DNA of 64,000 nt from Ditylenchus dipsaci (taxonomy: Eukaryota; Nematoda; Chromadorea; Rhabditida; Anguinidae). The stretch lies in assembly GCA_004194705.1 (NCBI GenBank), contig SADC01001185.1, forward strand, positions 124,001 to 188,000, written 5' to 3'. The translations under genes and the position numbers were made by a program. The notes beneath the pieces are model-generated. The model did not search any database. It saw only the letters and a program-made list of their open reading frames with translations, and was not told the origin of the DNA. Shown one piece after another: positions 45,716 through 57,414 of this stretch (position 1 is its first letter; every line of letters starts with the position of its first letter).

Positions 45716-46894
45716 TAGGTGTTGTTTTTCCTGTTTGGAGATAAGACCTAATTAACCAAACCCATTAGGTACCAGCCAACTGGGTGAAACCTGAAATTAC
45801 GAGATTTTCTATTTTGCCTTTGAAATTACGTTCATTCATTTGAAAAACATCAATTCGAAAGCGCGTATTCAAACGTATTTAAAGGAGGGGAACATTTTCT
45901 GACCCAAATGGTTCGAATCGACGAGCACTCAGTTGCGGACTTTTTTTTTGCGGATTCTACACATGCGGAGCCATTTTGTGCGGATTTTCACTCGCGGATT
46001 CCACACTTGCGGATTCCACATTTGCGGAGTTTCACTTGCGGTTTCCACTTTTGCGGACTTTTACTTGCGGACTCTACACTTGCGCATTCTACATTTGCGG
46101 AATTTTTACTTGCGGATTCTACCTTTCCGGATATTGATTTGCGAGTTTTACACAAGCAATAAGAACAGGCGGTTTATAATTTGTCAATTCTTTGTGTACA
46201 AATTTTATGTTTATTAGATCTACATCACTAATGAGCCTATGTCATTAATAAAAGCGGGAGATTGCATTTACCAAAAGTACTAACCATCGATCTAAAAACC
46301 GCGATCAGGCTGACGAATCAGACTTGGCAGAATATTTCAAAAATCAAGGTAAGAAAGTGTCGGACCCAAGGCGGGAACGAGCTTTTGGGATCTGTCACTC
46401 TATTTAGTTATTTACTGTAGTTTACTGCAGATTCACACACAACTCAGGTAGTATAGTAGAAATACACAAAGAAAACAAAAACTAATTGTTTACTGAAGTT
46501 ATCAGTTTAAGTACTTCTTTTTTAAACAACTTATTAATAATAGGGATAAAATTACAGCATGATATTCTAATCGTCCCAATCGTCAAAACCATTTTTCATA
46601 ATGCGAAATTGCAGGGCTTTTAGATGCTGTAAAGTTTCCTCATCTGCGGGTGTTTGGAGCGCATCGTATATTGCTATCAATTCCCAAATAGCCCGGTCTG
46701 TTGATTGGGATTGAACAGAACGGGGGGGACTAATAATCCAACAGTTGGATCTAGTTCATATTCTCTGAGCTTCGTTTCGTCTCTGAGCTTCGTACGGAGC
46801 TTCGTTTTTGATGACCTCCATGGCTCTGAAAATTAAATTAAACGTGTGATTTACAGGGTGATTCTAAAACTCTGCAGGCTTAACTAAGGTTGAC

Positions 46895-47035
46895 CAATGG
46901 AAAGTTTCCACGGAAAGTTTCCGGAAAGTTTCCAGAAAGTTTCCGGGAATTTCCCGAAAAAATCACATTTTGTTGACCAATGGAAAGTTTCTGGTAAGCT
47001 TCCGGAAAGTTTCCGGAAATTTCCCGTAAACTTTC
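46895..47035. repeat. tandem GGAAAGTTTCC units
   Basis: Two blocks of GGAAAGTTTCCGG-type 12-13 nt repeats separated by TTGACCAATGGAAAGTTTC. Open frames on both strands are by-products. Confidence 0.6.
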
Positions 47036-47399
47036 CCACCAAAAGATTCTTTCTGAAAAATTCGACAACTCTAGGCTTAACCAAATTTTTCAGGGGAATT
47101 CTCCTTTTCGACGGAAAAGTTTCCTTTTTTGTAAAAATCCCCCAGACTTCCACAGAACACGGGATAAATCGTGTCCCGTGACTTTTGTCGTTTGTTGGAC
47201 AGAATTTGCCCAGAAAAGGGCATTTTTTTGCTAAAGCAAGGTAGTTTTTTTTTGCAAAAGAGGCTATTTTTGGCCTTTTTTGATTTATGGTCTTTTATAA
47301 TTGGAAACGCATGGTGCGGTTTCTAAACTGGGATTTTCTTTAATATTAAATTGTGGTTGAACAATCAGTCTTTATTTAATATCGACTACCTCTGGGTGC

Positions 47400-47970
47400 A
47401 AACCCTAATTTTTTGTTCTTTTATTTACAAGTTAGTGTCAAAATGTAGCCAAGGTTCTGGCTTTCATTTGAGCTATCATACAGATGAAAAGTTAGGATAA
47501 AGTTAGAGCTAAAATATAAAAAACTTTGAACCATGTCCAATTCGATGCCATCCTCAATAGGACTATCCCAGAACTATTCGGTAGTATCATGAAACTGAGG
47601 TTTTTTTGGCAATTTTATTTTACATAGTCATTTGCAACCTCACACTCGAAATGCAGCCGTGCTTCTTGCCGTCATTTGCAGCATACGGTTGTATAAAATC
47701 ATGTAAATTGAAATTGCAAAAATCTCAGTTCCTAGTACGCATCATTTTGGATAGTTTCCTTTGATTTTGGTAGTCATTGCCAAAAATCGTAAAATTGAGG
47801 CAGTTGCTGACAGCAAAGCAGTGCTGGAAACGGTTGCAATCGATTGCTCGATGATTTTTGGACCTGAAAGTCGAAAAACTTATTAAAAAATTAAATTAAA
47901 ACACCCCAGAGGGACTAGAACTTTCGACAAAAGACGATGCGTATATAAAGTTTCCCCCCGCCCTTAAACG
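47400..47970 (+). repeat. tRNA-related SINE-like repeat, copy 3 (inverted)
   Basis: Shares CATGTCCAATTCGATGCCAT and AGTGTCAAAATGTAGCCAAG with the copies near 28.4 and 33.8 kb, here in the opposite orientation for the first part. The CGATGCGTATATAAAG end is at 47,935. Confidence 0.5.
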
Positions 47971-48152
47971 AAAAAGTAAAAAACATACTTTGAAAATGCA
48001 GCATTTTTCTTTTTCAACTGAGCATTCATCTGACAAAGAAATGACTCTTGAGCATTATTTGTTCTTCCCAGAACACCATCCTGTGTTTCTTTTTGATTTC
48101 ATACTGTTGGTGGAAAAAGGGGCGAATTTCTCGCGCCATGTATGTGGATGTA

Positions 48153-48512
48153 CAGGGTGTTCCAAGAAATTCGCACACTTTTAAACTGCCATAATTTTTT
48201 GTTCTGACGCGAATTGGAAATTCTGTAAACGCAGATCGTCTCAGTTTTGATGACAATTTTTTTGGTATATAATGTCAAAATCACGATTTTCGCTTGGTCC
48301 CCCTTTTGGTTTTGGTCTTACCCATCTAGAGGCCATCTACAGACCAAGACCGAAACCACAGGGGGGACCAAGCGAAAATCGTGATTTTGACATTATATAC
48401 CAAAAAAATTGTCATCAATAACTGAGACGATCTGCGTTTATAGAATTTCCAATTCGCGTCAGAACAAAAAATTATGGCAATTTAAAGTGTGCGAATTTCT
48501 TGAAACATCCTG
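48153..48512. mobile_element. mariner-like MITE (CAGGGTGT family), copy 3
   Basis: Ends CAGGGTGTTCCAAGAAATTC and GAATTTCTTGAAACATCCTG, TA flanks. The core has GATTTTCGCTTGGTCCCCC and its inverted partner around a centre near 48,333. Confidence 0.88.
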
Positions 48513-48532
48513 TAGTTTCTAAAAAGTATATA

Positions 48533-48689
48533 CCGTACTTCCTCTAATATAAGCCCATGCTCTAATAGAAGCCCACCCCCTATTTTTTGATTAAGGTTTC
48601 GGAGTTAAGGTCATTTTTGAATGACAATTTCAAGATTTTTGAGAGGTTGAAAAATAGAAGCCCATGGGCTTCTATTAGAGGAAATACGG
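48533..48689. mobile_element. CCGTACTTCCTCTAAT-family MITE
   Basis: Ends CCGTACTTCCTCTAATATAA and TTCTATTAGAGGAAATACGG, TA on both sides. It lies only about 20 bp from the preceding MITE. Confidence 0.8.
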
Positions 48690-48744
48690 TATATATGAAA
48701 GTAAAGTTCAGCAAATCTACCGCTTGAAATATGAAAACACTGAC

Positions 48745-49085
48745 TCAGCAATAGAAAGCAGATCTAACTTCCAAAACTCGGTCAACAACAATTGGAATGC
48801 TGGCTCTACTTTCCTTACGGGCAGAAAAGATAAAGCTGCCAAACTTCTGACCTTCGTTAGACGAATAAATGTGTAACAGATCATTATGTTTCATATGACG
48901 ATGTATGCTTTGCGAAAAGAAAAAAAGGCATCTACTTATGGTCAAATTCGAGCCAAAAACGTCTTTAAACGCATTGATAGCAGCTTAAAAAAAGTCATGT
49001 TTATTATATAAACTGCCGTTTTGTGTCTTTTGAAAAACCTTGTTCAAAGTCAGTCATCACACTAGTAGACGAAGTGTCCACGTTG
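48745..49085 (-). pseudogene. MULE transposase fragment
   Basis: Two exon-like blocks on the minus strand join across a short GT-AG intron to read MTDFEQAAINAFKDVFGSNL followed by TISRCLFFFSQSIHRHMKHN. This matches the MULE domain: the DFE acidic residue, then a Cys-Phe-Phe...SQSI segment where most transposases have C-x2-H; here Phe replaces the His. The frame continues about 50 residues to a TGA near 48,745. The N-terminal half and the first catalytic Asp are not seen. It lies inside a foldback-type element; Drosophila Foldback elements are linked to the same superfamily. Confidence 0.75.
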
Positions 49086-49447
49086 CTTTTCACAATCTAC
49101 AAAAATAGCTGGTCTAATTTTTAAAATAGCGCATATTCATATTCCGCAAATGTGAAATCCGCCAAAAAAATCCGCAAATGTGGAATCCGCAAAAATAATC
49201 CGGAAGTTAAAATCCGCAAAAGCAGAATCCGCAAGTAATTATCTGAAAAAACGGAATCCGCAAGTGTGGAATCCGCAAAGAAATCCACAGATGAAAATCC
49301 GCAAATGTGGAATCCGCAAGTGATAATCCGGAAGAACAAATCCGCAAGTGTAAAATCTGCATCAGTTCGATCCACATATGTGGAACCCGCAAAAGAAATC
49401 CGCAAAAAAAAATCCGCAACTGAGTGCTCGCCTTCGAATCCGGCATT

Positions 49448-49495
49448 AGGTGAATTCATCGACGGTGAATTCATCGAAAGGTGAATTCATCGACA
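49448..49495. repeat. GGTGAATTCATCGA tandem units
   Basis: Three successive units of about 16 bp directly next to the foldback-type element. It may be one end of another element. Confidence 0.5.
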
Positions 49496-49589
49496 TTTTA
49501 GCGTTTTGTTTTATGACCTTTTGTTCATACCCTTTTTGATTGTTTGTTCATACCTTTTCCAACCTCAGTTCTACTAGATAATCTATGCA

Positions 49590-49905
49590 CCAGCCAAACC
49601 AGCTGGTTATCCACCTGGTGCAATTTTTATGTTTTTTCAGGCTCCAAAACTTAAAAAAAAAATTACGTTTTTAGGTTCCAAAACCTATTTTCTGCAATAA
49701 TTCCAGCATCCTAAAGATGGTTTGACAGTGGTAAAGTTAGGTTTTGATAGGTTTACAAAAACTTCAAAAATACCATCAAAACGAAGTTTTAATACTGTCA
49801 AAACATCTTTAGAATGCTTTAATTAGTGCAGAAAACAAGTTTTGTATCCCGAAAACGTAAAAAAAATTCGATCCAAGTGGACGACCACTTGGTTTTGTTG
49901 GTACA
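49590..49905. mobile_element. GTCGTCCACTTGG-family foldback MITE
   Basis: Left CCAGCTGGTTATCCACCTGG and right CCAAGTGGACGACCACTTGG. Inner arms around AAGATGGTTTGACAGTGG are inverted. Same family as 17,101-17,402. Confidence 0.65.
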
Positions 49906-50164
49906 TGCGACATCAAGCAAAACTGTGGTCGGCCTTTTAGAGTGACTTATTTAAAAAAGAAGATGGTAAAGGCCGTGCCTCTGGGGTTTTTGTAGCTGAA
50001 GTCATTGTTTTGGTGTTAACAGACCCTGCATAAGACACGGTTTTGGGAAGGATACAATGCTTTTTATTACTTTCGGCTAAATCCAAAATGTTGAATTCTG
50101 TAGGTACACCTGTTCAGGGAAGGTCTCAGGTGGTTTTTCCTAACCATCCTGAGGCTTCCTAGAC

Positions 50165-50565
50165 CTTTAAACCCTCGGACACGCTGAAGATGGTTTGATA
50201 GTTGTAAAATGCCGTTTTGTAGGGTATTTCTTGAGTTTTGGTAAAATCGAGTTTTGGCGAAATCAATTATCTCCCAATACTCGAAAATACCATACAAAGC
50301 CTTGTTTTACTAATATCAAACCTTCTTCAGCATGCCCGATTTAATCCAGTTAACAGGTTTTGGAAACCCAAAAAACGTGGAATTTTTTTTGATCCAAGTG
50401 GTCGACCAGTTGGTTTTGTTGCTAAATGGGAGATCCAGCGAAACTATGGTGGGATCATAGAAAAATGTTGAATTAACATGTAAATTTGTCAAGACAAAAA
50501 CATAAAAACATTTCGTGTCGGGACAAATTTTTGTGGATGAATTCAGTGTGGATGAATTCGGTGCC
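50165..50565. repeat. left arm of inverted pair around METTL13
   Basis: Contains a GTCGTCCACTTGG-family palindrome, then TGGGAGATCCAGCGAAACTA, AACATGTAAATTTGTCAAGA and two GTGTGGATGAATTC-like units (50,533-50,560). The inverted counterpart is at 57,825-58,035. Confidence 0.7.
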
Positions 50566-50806
50566 GCCCAAATAAAATATGAAAATGTAAAAGGGGTATT
50601 GATAGGTAAAAAAACAATAAGAAACAGTCGGAAAAATATGCATGCTCGTAGTGGTTTCCGAACCATTCGGTCCAGAAAATGTTCTCCTCCTTTAACAAAA
50701 CCCGCGAAATTATTTTTTACCAGAGACACTGTAAACTTTCTTCCTTTGGCTGAATTGGATTTATTTTCTTGGCTTTTTCGCAAATTACCAATTTATTTTA
50801 GAGAAA

Positions 50807-53800
50807 ATGTCAAAGTTAGCTGCAGTTGTGCCGAAGAGTCAGAAAGAATTCACCGATCCGCGCTATTGGAAGAAATTTTTCGAAAAGCATGAGTCTACAT
50901 TTGAATGGTTTGTATCCCCAGGTACCTATAGACAATCGAAAGATAATTTTTTAACTCAGGTATGGCGATTATCAGCAGCTCAGTCCTATTTTCGATAAGT
51001 ATATCAAGCCGTCCGATACGATCCTCGAAAATGGTTGTGGGAATTCGGCACTGGCAGAACAGGTTTGTTCTTTATTTTTTTTATCTCATGCTCTTGTATC
51101 TTAATTTATTCTTGCAGCTATATGACAACGGATTTCGCAAATACAGAGGAATTGATACAGATGCAAAGGTAATCAAGATGCAGAAAGACAATCAAGCTTC
51201 CAAACGTCCAGAGCTGGTATTTGAATGCAGATCAGTCGCTGAGGTACATATCATCTCAGTGAGTATATTGACTCTATCAGAAAAAATTCAGAATGGCTCT
51301 ATCAATGGATCAGTCAATGTGATTATCGACAAGGGAACTTTGGATGCTCTTTTGCCTCCTGATTACACTGAAGATGGCGAGAAGTTGGTCACTCAAAATT
51401 TCGATGAAGGTAATACGGTCAAAACTCGATTGAACGAAACTCGATACAACGAATATTTGGGGTCGCAAATTCGTTCCCACCTAAGGCCCGACACTGTTTT
51501 ACCTTCATTTTTTTGACCGAGTTCACCGAGTTTTTGATTTTTAAAAGAAAACCATTTGAATATCCGAAAAATGATCGGCAAAGTCGGAATCCTTGTAATA
51601 TCTTGGACCATACTGTCAAAAAAGAACTGGCAAAAGCTTGAAAAAATGGGTGTAAAAAAGGTTTCGAACGGGGTAACTTGGTCGGTCCCTTGAATTTCGT
51701 TAAACCGAGTTTCAACTGTAGGGCTCTTTGTAAAAGATTAGGTTTGAAGTAAACTTTTTAGTTGACAGAAGCCTCGCTCCTCTTGGTCGTTACATAGTCA
51801 TTACGCTGGCTCAGTCGCACATTATTTGCAAGCTCATCGCGCACTTCCATCCGAGAAAGAAGTATTTGATACGTGTCCAGAAGTGTGAATTTGCAGACAG
51901 AGATGTAGCTATGCCGGTTTTTGCGATTGTAATCACTAAGCTGAAGATTCCCATGCCAATATTGCCGGTAAATTTTTAGATTATCCAAGGAGTCGTATCG
52001 CATGTCAGATTTCGTTGTTTAGTCTCTCGAATTCTCCCGTCATCTGATGCTGAAGACAGATCGTGTAAATAACGTCGATGAGTTGATGGGGCTAATTGAA
52101 AGTGAGCAGGAACTGAATTGGTTCACTCATCACGTTTCCAAGTAATTTTTTTGACATATTGGGGTTCATCCAGTAATACAGTTGCGGACAATTGATTGGC
52201 GTCAGCACATATATTTTCTATCTTGTTGATTTTGAACGTTATATATAAACGTTTTCGAAAAACCAATACACGGTTTTGTAGAGCTATTCAATGGCTACAA
52301 AACTGTTATTACACTTTGGCTGTAAGTGAATTGCAGCGGTAAAACTGTGAATTTCAACGGTAAATTAATTTTTTCAACGGTATTTTCAAATTTGCCATAA
52401 AACAATGAAATTCAACGGTAAATTTGTGAAATTCAGCGGTAAATTTATCGCAAAGTCAACTTCACAGTCCGTTGCCTCATAGAAATGACCCCAAGGTTAA
52501 ATAGTTGGCACAAAGCATAAATTTTGTTTCAGATGAAATCCTTATATTTGATACACAAATAAGACAACGGACTGTGAAGTTGACTTTACGATAAATTTAC
52601 CGCTGAATTTCACAAATTTACCGTTGAATTTCATTGTTTTATGGCAAATTTGAAAATACCGTTGAAAAAATTAATTTACCGTTGAAATTCACAGTTTTAC
52701 GGCTGCAATTCAATTTGAGCCTTACACTTTTCTAAAAAAAAAAATTTTCTTGGTTGTTTTGGGCAACTTTTAAGAGCGTTGCATTTTTCGCCCGACAATT
52801 GATTGGCGTCAGAAAGTTTTATTGGATAATAACATAACAAACATAACAATTTACATCAACAATAGCTTGACAATGTAAGCTCTAAATCTTAGCTACAATT
52901 TGGTAGGTCAAACTCTTCTTTTTGATTATTTCGAGAAAAGTTATGACCATCAATAAAAACGTGTCGATTTCTAGTCAAAATCAAAGTAAATGGAAGGAAG
53001 ATGGTTGTTCGATCGCATAAATACTAACTTTTCTTGAAAGTTTCAATATCGAAAGTTATGAGTTAATGCACTTTTTGAAAGCTTAATAATTTTTCTACAA
53101 ATTGACATATCAAGCTTTTTTTGAAAATTGCACAGGGCTGAGAAACGGATGGTTGAAGTTGAAAGAAGTAAAAAAACCTCCCTTTTTTCCTTAGTTTGGG
53201 ACATTTTCACTTCTTTCAACTTCAACCGTCCGTTTCTCAGCTCTGTGCAATCCTTTAAAAATTTCTGACATGTCATTTTGTGGAGAAATTATTGAGCTTT
53301 CAAAAAGTGCATCAACTGGTACATTTTGATATTGAAACTTTTAAGAAAAGTCAGTATTTATGTGACCAAACAACCATTTTCCTTCCATTTACTTTGATTT
53401 TGACTAGAAATTGACACGTTTTTATTGATGGTCATAACTTTTCTCGAAATAATCAAAAAGAAGAGTTTGACCTACCAAATTGTAGCTAAGATTTAGGGCT
53501 TACATTGTCAAGCTATTGTGGATGTAAATTGTTATGTTTGTTATGTTGTTATCCAATAAAACTTTCTGACGCCAATCAATTATCGGGCAAAAAAATGCAA
53601 CGCTCTTAAAAGTTGCCCAAAACAAACCAAGAAAATTATTTTTTTTAGAAAAGTGTAATGACAGTTTTGTAGCCCTTGAAGAGCTCTACAAAACCGTGTA
53701 TTTGGTTTTTCGAAAACATTTATATTTACGTTCAAAATCAACAAGATAGAAAAATATGTGTGCTGACGCCAATCAATTGTCCGCAACTGTAGCTTGTTTT

Positions 53801-55655
53801 TTTTGTAGGAACTCCGTGGAAGAGGCTGCTATTCAAATTTGCGACAAACAGGGTGCTTATCGTTATGAGCTCATCGTAGTGGACAACATGGATGCGAAGG
53901 TGCTGGATACTTACGCGGTCTTTATCGTTCCCTTGGGAAGGTGGCATTATAACTTTACAAGGATGTGTTGTAAGAATCAGTTTAGAGAATCTGATTGGGT
54001 GTTTGCAACTAAGAAGGGTAGGAAGATTCTCCGTAAAGACTGTGAAAAAAGCCGTGTGGTGGTTGTCCGTTTGGTAAGGCTTGAGTTAAAACTTAGGTCT
54101 TGCATCTTTTAATTACAACCGCTTCAGTTTCGAGATCAATTCTACAAATCCTTGGAAGAAATACAGAATGAGCTCAGCGACTTCGTCATTTCATTGAAGC
54201 CTTTGCAGTGCACAGAAACCGATGTTCGTTTTTTAGTCATCTGAAGAATATTTAAATGTTCAACACTATTAATATAGATTGCCTTCCTCTCTATGGGTGG
54301 AGTTGATGTCAAGGAAACAGTGGCGACTGGAACATCTGAAATCAGTGGTTCCTGGGCAGTTGAGCAAGTTACTCTGGAGGGTATGACGCATCGTCGACTG
54401 GTTTTTCTTGGCAATCGTGGCTTGGTAATTTAATCTGTTGTGAATACAATAAAGAGGTGTGTCCTTGATCCTAAATTCTCTGTTACTTTTTACTCGTACC
54501 TAGAGTCTATTAATTAAGAAGTTTTTTTTATTTGTAGCCACTGAGATGAGCTGCAGTAATTAGGTGCCTTGTTTGGGAATATAGCGTGATAGAAAACGCA
54601 ATGTGAGAGTCACAATTTTGAATCAAGGACAGCCCAATTATAATTAGCTAGTTACATGTTGGTCTTTTTGCAATTTTCGTCGTATTTTAGGTTCAATCAG
54701 AGGTTGAAGTTACGAGTAAGTTAGATTATTGAGAAATCTGGTCTTTTTTACACAGCATTCTCTTTAGAGAATAAGCGTGGAAAGTGGCAAATCAAAAGTG
54801 ACATTCTCTCTTGTGATCATCACAGAACTATGCTGACGGCCATTGACGTTGTTGGTTGCTCAAACGGTTCGCCAAGTGGTTTGATGAAAGCTCTTGACAC
54901 TCCGTTGAAGATCGCTGTATTGGGGTTGGAGGTGGGCTGCTGCTTCGCTTTTTGTTTGAAAAATTCCTGAAGGTGTGTCATTTTAATTTTTTATTTTATT
55001 TAAGGAAGTCTTTAAGGCTCAATTGGTCGGCGTGGAACTAGATCCGGACGTTGTTGTGGTTGCTCAGAAATACTTCGGTCTGCCTCATTCGGATGAACGC
55101 CTTAAATTCGTGATACAAGATGCTCTTATATTTTTGCAAGAAGTTGCTCTTGAGAAAGGTTAGTTGTTTTCGATGTGTTTGATGCTGTTTGATTGTTTTT
55201 TTTAGAAAAACAGAAGTTCGATGTAATATTCGTCGATCTTTCCGGTCAGATGGCTGATGATGGGTTGTCGTGCCCGCCAGCTGCTTTTGTCGTCGAATCG
55301 TCGTTGGTGTTAATGCGCGAATGTCTAAATTCCAAGGGTGATTTACAGTTTTTTATTTGTTTCTAACATCTTTCAATTTACAGGTTGCTTGGCCTTCAAT
55401 CTGGTCACAAGGGATGAAGAAGTGGCAGACCGTGTAAAATCAGTCATATCTAAAGTTTTCCCGGCAGCGTTTGTGGTCAGCACTCTGGAAGATGTCAACG
55501 AGGTGATTATATGTCCCCTGGTTAAGCAAGAACCTTCTGAATTCATATCGCGCATCAAGGAATCTCAAAATGAGCTCAAGAAGAAAGAGGACAAAGAATG
55601 GATTAAATCTTATATTGAAGATTTGGAAAGATTGTCTCTATCTAAATGCCTCTAG
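50807..55655 (+). CDS. METTL13: METTL13 (eEF1A lysine and N-terminal methyltransferase)
   Basis: Methylates eEF1A at its N-terminus and at a lysine near the start; it has two methyltransferase domains. Fourteen exons from ATG 50,807 to TAG 55,655 give about 694 residues, the family length. The first domain has KEFTDPRYWKKFFEK, FEWYGDYQQL across the first intron, the SAM motif ILENGCGNSALAEQ and VNVIIDKGTLDALLPP. The C-terminal domain has GVGGGLLLRF, VGVELDPDVVVVAQKYFGL, FDVIFVDLSGQM and CLAFNLVTRDEE. Exon 11 lacks one G (G4 at 54,922-54,925); adding it restores LGVGGG. The intron after the fifth exon contains a 1.6-kb transposon and another intron a pogo-like MITE. ATTTTAG lies five bases before the ATG. 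AATAAAG follows at 55,704. Confidence 0.95.
51416..51718. mobile_element. pogo-like MITE in a METTL13 intron
   Basis: Ends CGGTCAAAACTCGATTGAAC and GTTTCAACTG with TA flanks. The core shares CGTTCCCACCTAAGGCCCG with other pogo-like MITEs. It extends the local open reading frame but lies between a GTAATA donor (51,410) and the TTTTTAG acceptor (51,761). Confidence 0.75.
52179..53789. mobile_element. 1.6-kb element in METTL13 intron with three nested palindromes
   Basis: Ends CAGTTGCGGACAATTGATTG and its exact complement, TA on both sides (Tc1/mariner-like). Inside lie a foldback unit at 52,320-52,720 with TCAACGGTAAATTTGTGAAA-type repeats in both orientations, and a second palindrome of nearly 800 bp (52,790-53,585) whose ends repeat the outer word GACAATTGATTGGCGTCAG. 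No transposase frame was seen. Confidence 0.8.
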
Positions 55656-55829
55656 TATGCTGTTATTATTATTATCGTTGTTAAAAATCCTGATGTAAAG
55701 ATGTAATAAAGTTATAGATTATGTTTTGATTTAAGTTTGTGAATGTTTTCTCTCTAGAGCTTGGGCGGGCGAGAGTGATATATACTTGTGTATTCCATCC
55801 TGGTAAATTACTGTAAGGAAGGCCTGAAC

Positions 55830-56965
55830 GTTAAGGGTGTCGTGGGACACGGACGTTTCCCTGTAAAACCGTTCCCCTGTAAGGCCGTTTCCCTGTAAGC
55901 CGTTTCCCTGTAAGGGACGTTTCCCTGTAAGGAACGACAAGGAACTGTAGCGTGTAGGAAAATTTTGTAGACTCAACTTTTGATGAGGGATCGAACTATA
56001 TCTGAAATAATACCCTTTGGGTATCCAAATGGTAGTAGGGAAGTATTATTACCCAGAAAGTAGCACTCAGATCATAGTGGGGTGAGATCAAGAGGTATCC
56101 ATGTGATGGTACCAGTGTCGAGGTACACAGGTAGTGGGGCCTAATTGTTAGTACTTGTTGGTAGTACTAGTTGATGGCACCCACATGGTGTTGCCCAGTT
56201 AGTTGAACTTAGATAATGATACTTACGGCCGCAACTTTCGCCACAACCGCCCCCCCCCCCCTTGACGGGTGAAATTAATATATTCAGGTCGTACTCGAGC
56301 GTAAAAGTTGAAGCGCACCCCCACTGCAAAGAGTATGAGTTCTCTTGCCGTAAAACAGGGCGGTGCATATTCAGAAAACCCCAATTCCTTGCACTGTGGA
56401 GTGTGCTGGTCTTTCGACGCGAAGCGGCGAAATACGCTCCGCATTTATACAAAAAAGTTACAATAATAAGCGCAACATACCCAACTCACACCCTCGATTT
56501 TAATACTCTTTGGAGGGGGATGCACTTCATATACTGTCGTACTCGAGTCATTCGCATGTTGATACCCAGTTGATTGTGTTATCCAGGCGTTATCCAAGTG
56601 GTGGTGCGGAGTATATAGTATAATAGACCTTTTTAATGCGCATAAGACTATTTGATAAGGTGTATCAGACTGTATTGGCAGGCGGATCACTACTTGGGTA
56701 ATACCTAAGCACCTCAGTACCACCACAACCAGTACTTCCACGTACTTCCTTCGCTTTCCTTTCAGGCCTTGCATGTTACACTGAAAATTACATGAAAACG
56801 TGAAAAATGAAGCGCGGATTAAAATAAATTGAAGTCGCGTTCTATTCTACGAGAAACTGTTTTTACAGGGAAACGTCCCTTACAGGAAAACGGCTTACAG
56901 GGAAACGGCTTACAGGGAAACGGCTTTACATGGAAACGGTTTTACAGGGAAACGTCGCGTACCCG
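55830..56965. mobile_element. foldback-type element, GTTTCCCTGTAAG motif
   Basis: The left end has five units such as CGTTTCCCTGTAAGG (55,850-55,935). The right end has six inverted units such as CTTACAGGGAAACGG (56,870-56,960). The interior includes GGTACCCAG-like repeats and a C-run. It begins about 175 bp after the METTL13 stop. Confidence 0.75.
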
Positions 56966-57059
56966 GTGTCGTCGTAATTCAAAAAAATTAAAGAATTTTT
57001 TCTAACGTTATCCGAATCGATTTTCGTACGGGACACGGACATTTCGGCGCTACTGTCGT

Positions 57060-57255
57060 ATATCCCTCCAAAGAAGCTACTCGAATATACCCCACCCAAT
57101 AATTCAGGCTTAGGCCCATAGGCTTATATTTAGGCTCAGAGCCTATCCATTACTAGCAAAGGCTTTTGTACAACTTTTTTTTCGAAAATGGTGGTTTTAG
57201 GTACCCTTCAAAAATGTTGCGGAGGGTATATTCCATAGCTTTTTTCCATGGGTAT
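57060..57255. mobile_element. diverged MITE with CTCGAATATACCCC ends
   Basis: ACTCGAATATACCCCACCCA faces TGCGGAGGGTATATTCC. The inner TTAGGCCCATAGGCTT palindrome matches the element at 31,105-31,312. Confidence 0.5.
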
Positions 57256-57269
57256 ATTCCAGTCGCGTC

Positions 57270-57367
57270 GACATTTTACCCCCGGGAACGTTTCACCCCC
57301 GGGAAGGTTTCACCCCTAGGACATTTCACCCTTAGCACATTTCACCCCCTAGGACACTTCACCCCGA
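57270..57367. repeat. ACATTTCACCCCTAGG tandem units
   Basis: Six imperfect 16-17 nt units (for example CGTTTCACCCCCGGGAA, CACTTCACCCCGAGC). It resembles one arm of a foldback-type element; no inverted partner in the window. Confidence 0.6.
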
Positions 57368-57414
57368 GCCAAAAAGTTATTACATAAATTATCATATATT
57401 TTATTGTTCGGACA

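Larger units (their letters stand above)
45907..49440. mobile_element. 3.5-kb foldback-type element with MULE transposase remnant
   Basis: The ends TTCGAATCGACGAGCACTCA and the inverted TGAGTGCTCGCCTTCGAA are followed inward by arrays of a 15-16 nt unit, TGCGGATTCCACACT and variants, at 45,935-46,150 and, inverted, at 49,145-49,420. Inside are a transposase fragment (48,745-49,085), a SINE-like repeat, an array of GAAAGTTTCCGG units (46,895-47,035) and two MITEs. No target duplication could be identified. Confidence 0.75.

Noticed and set aside
45935..46150. Regularly spaced repeats resembling a CRISPR array
   Set aside because: The units are imperfect, spacers are not unique, an inverted partner array exists at 49.1-49.4 kb, and the genome is animal.
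51410..51516. Extension of METTL13 exon 3 into VKTRLNETRYNEYLG
   Set aside because: This is read-through into a pogo-like MITE beyond a GTAATA donor; the next exon resumes the conserved protein in frame.
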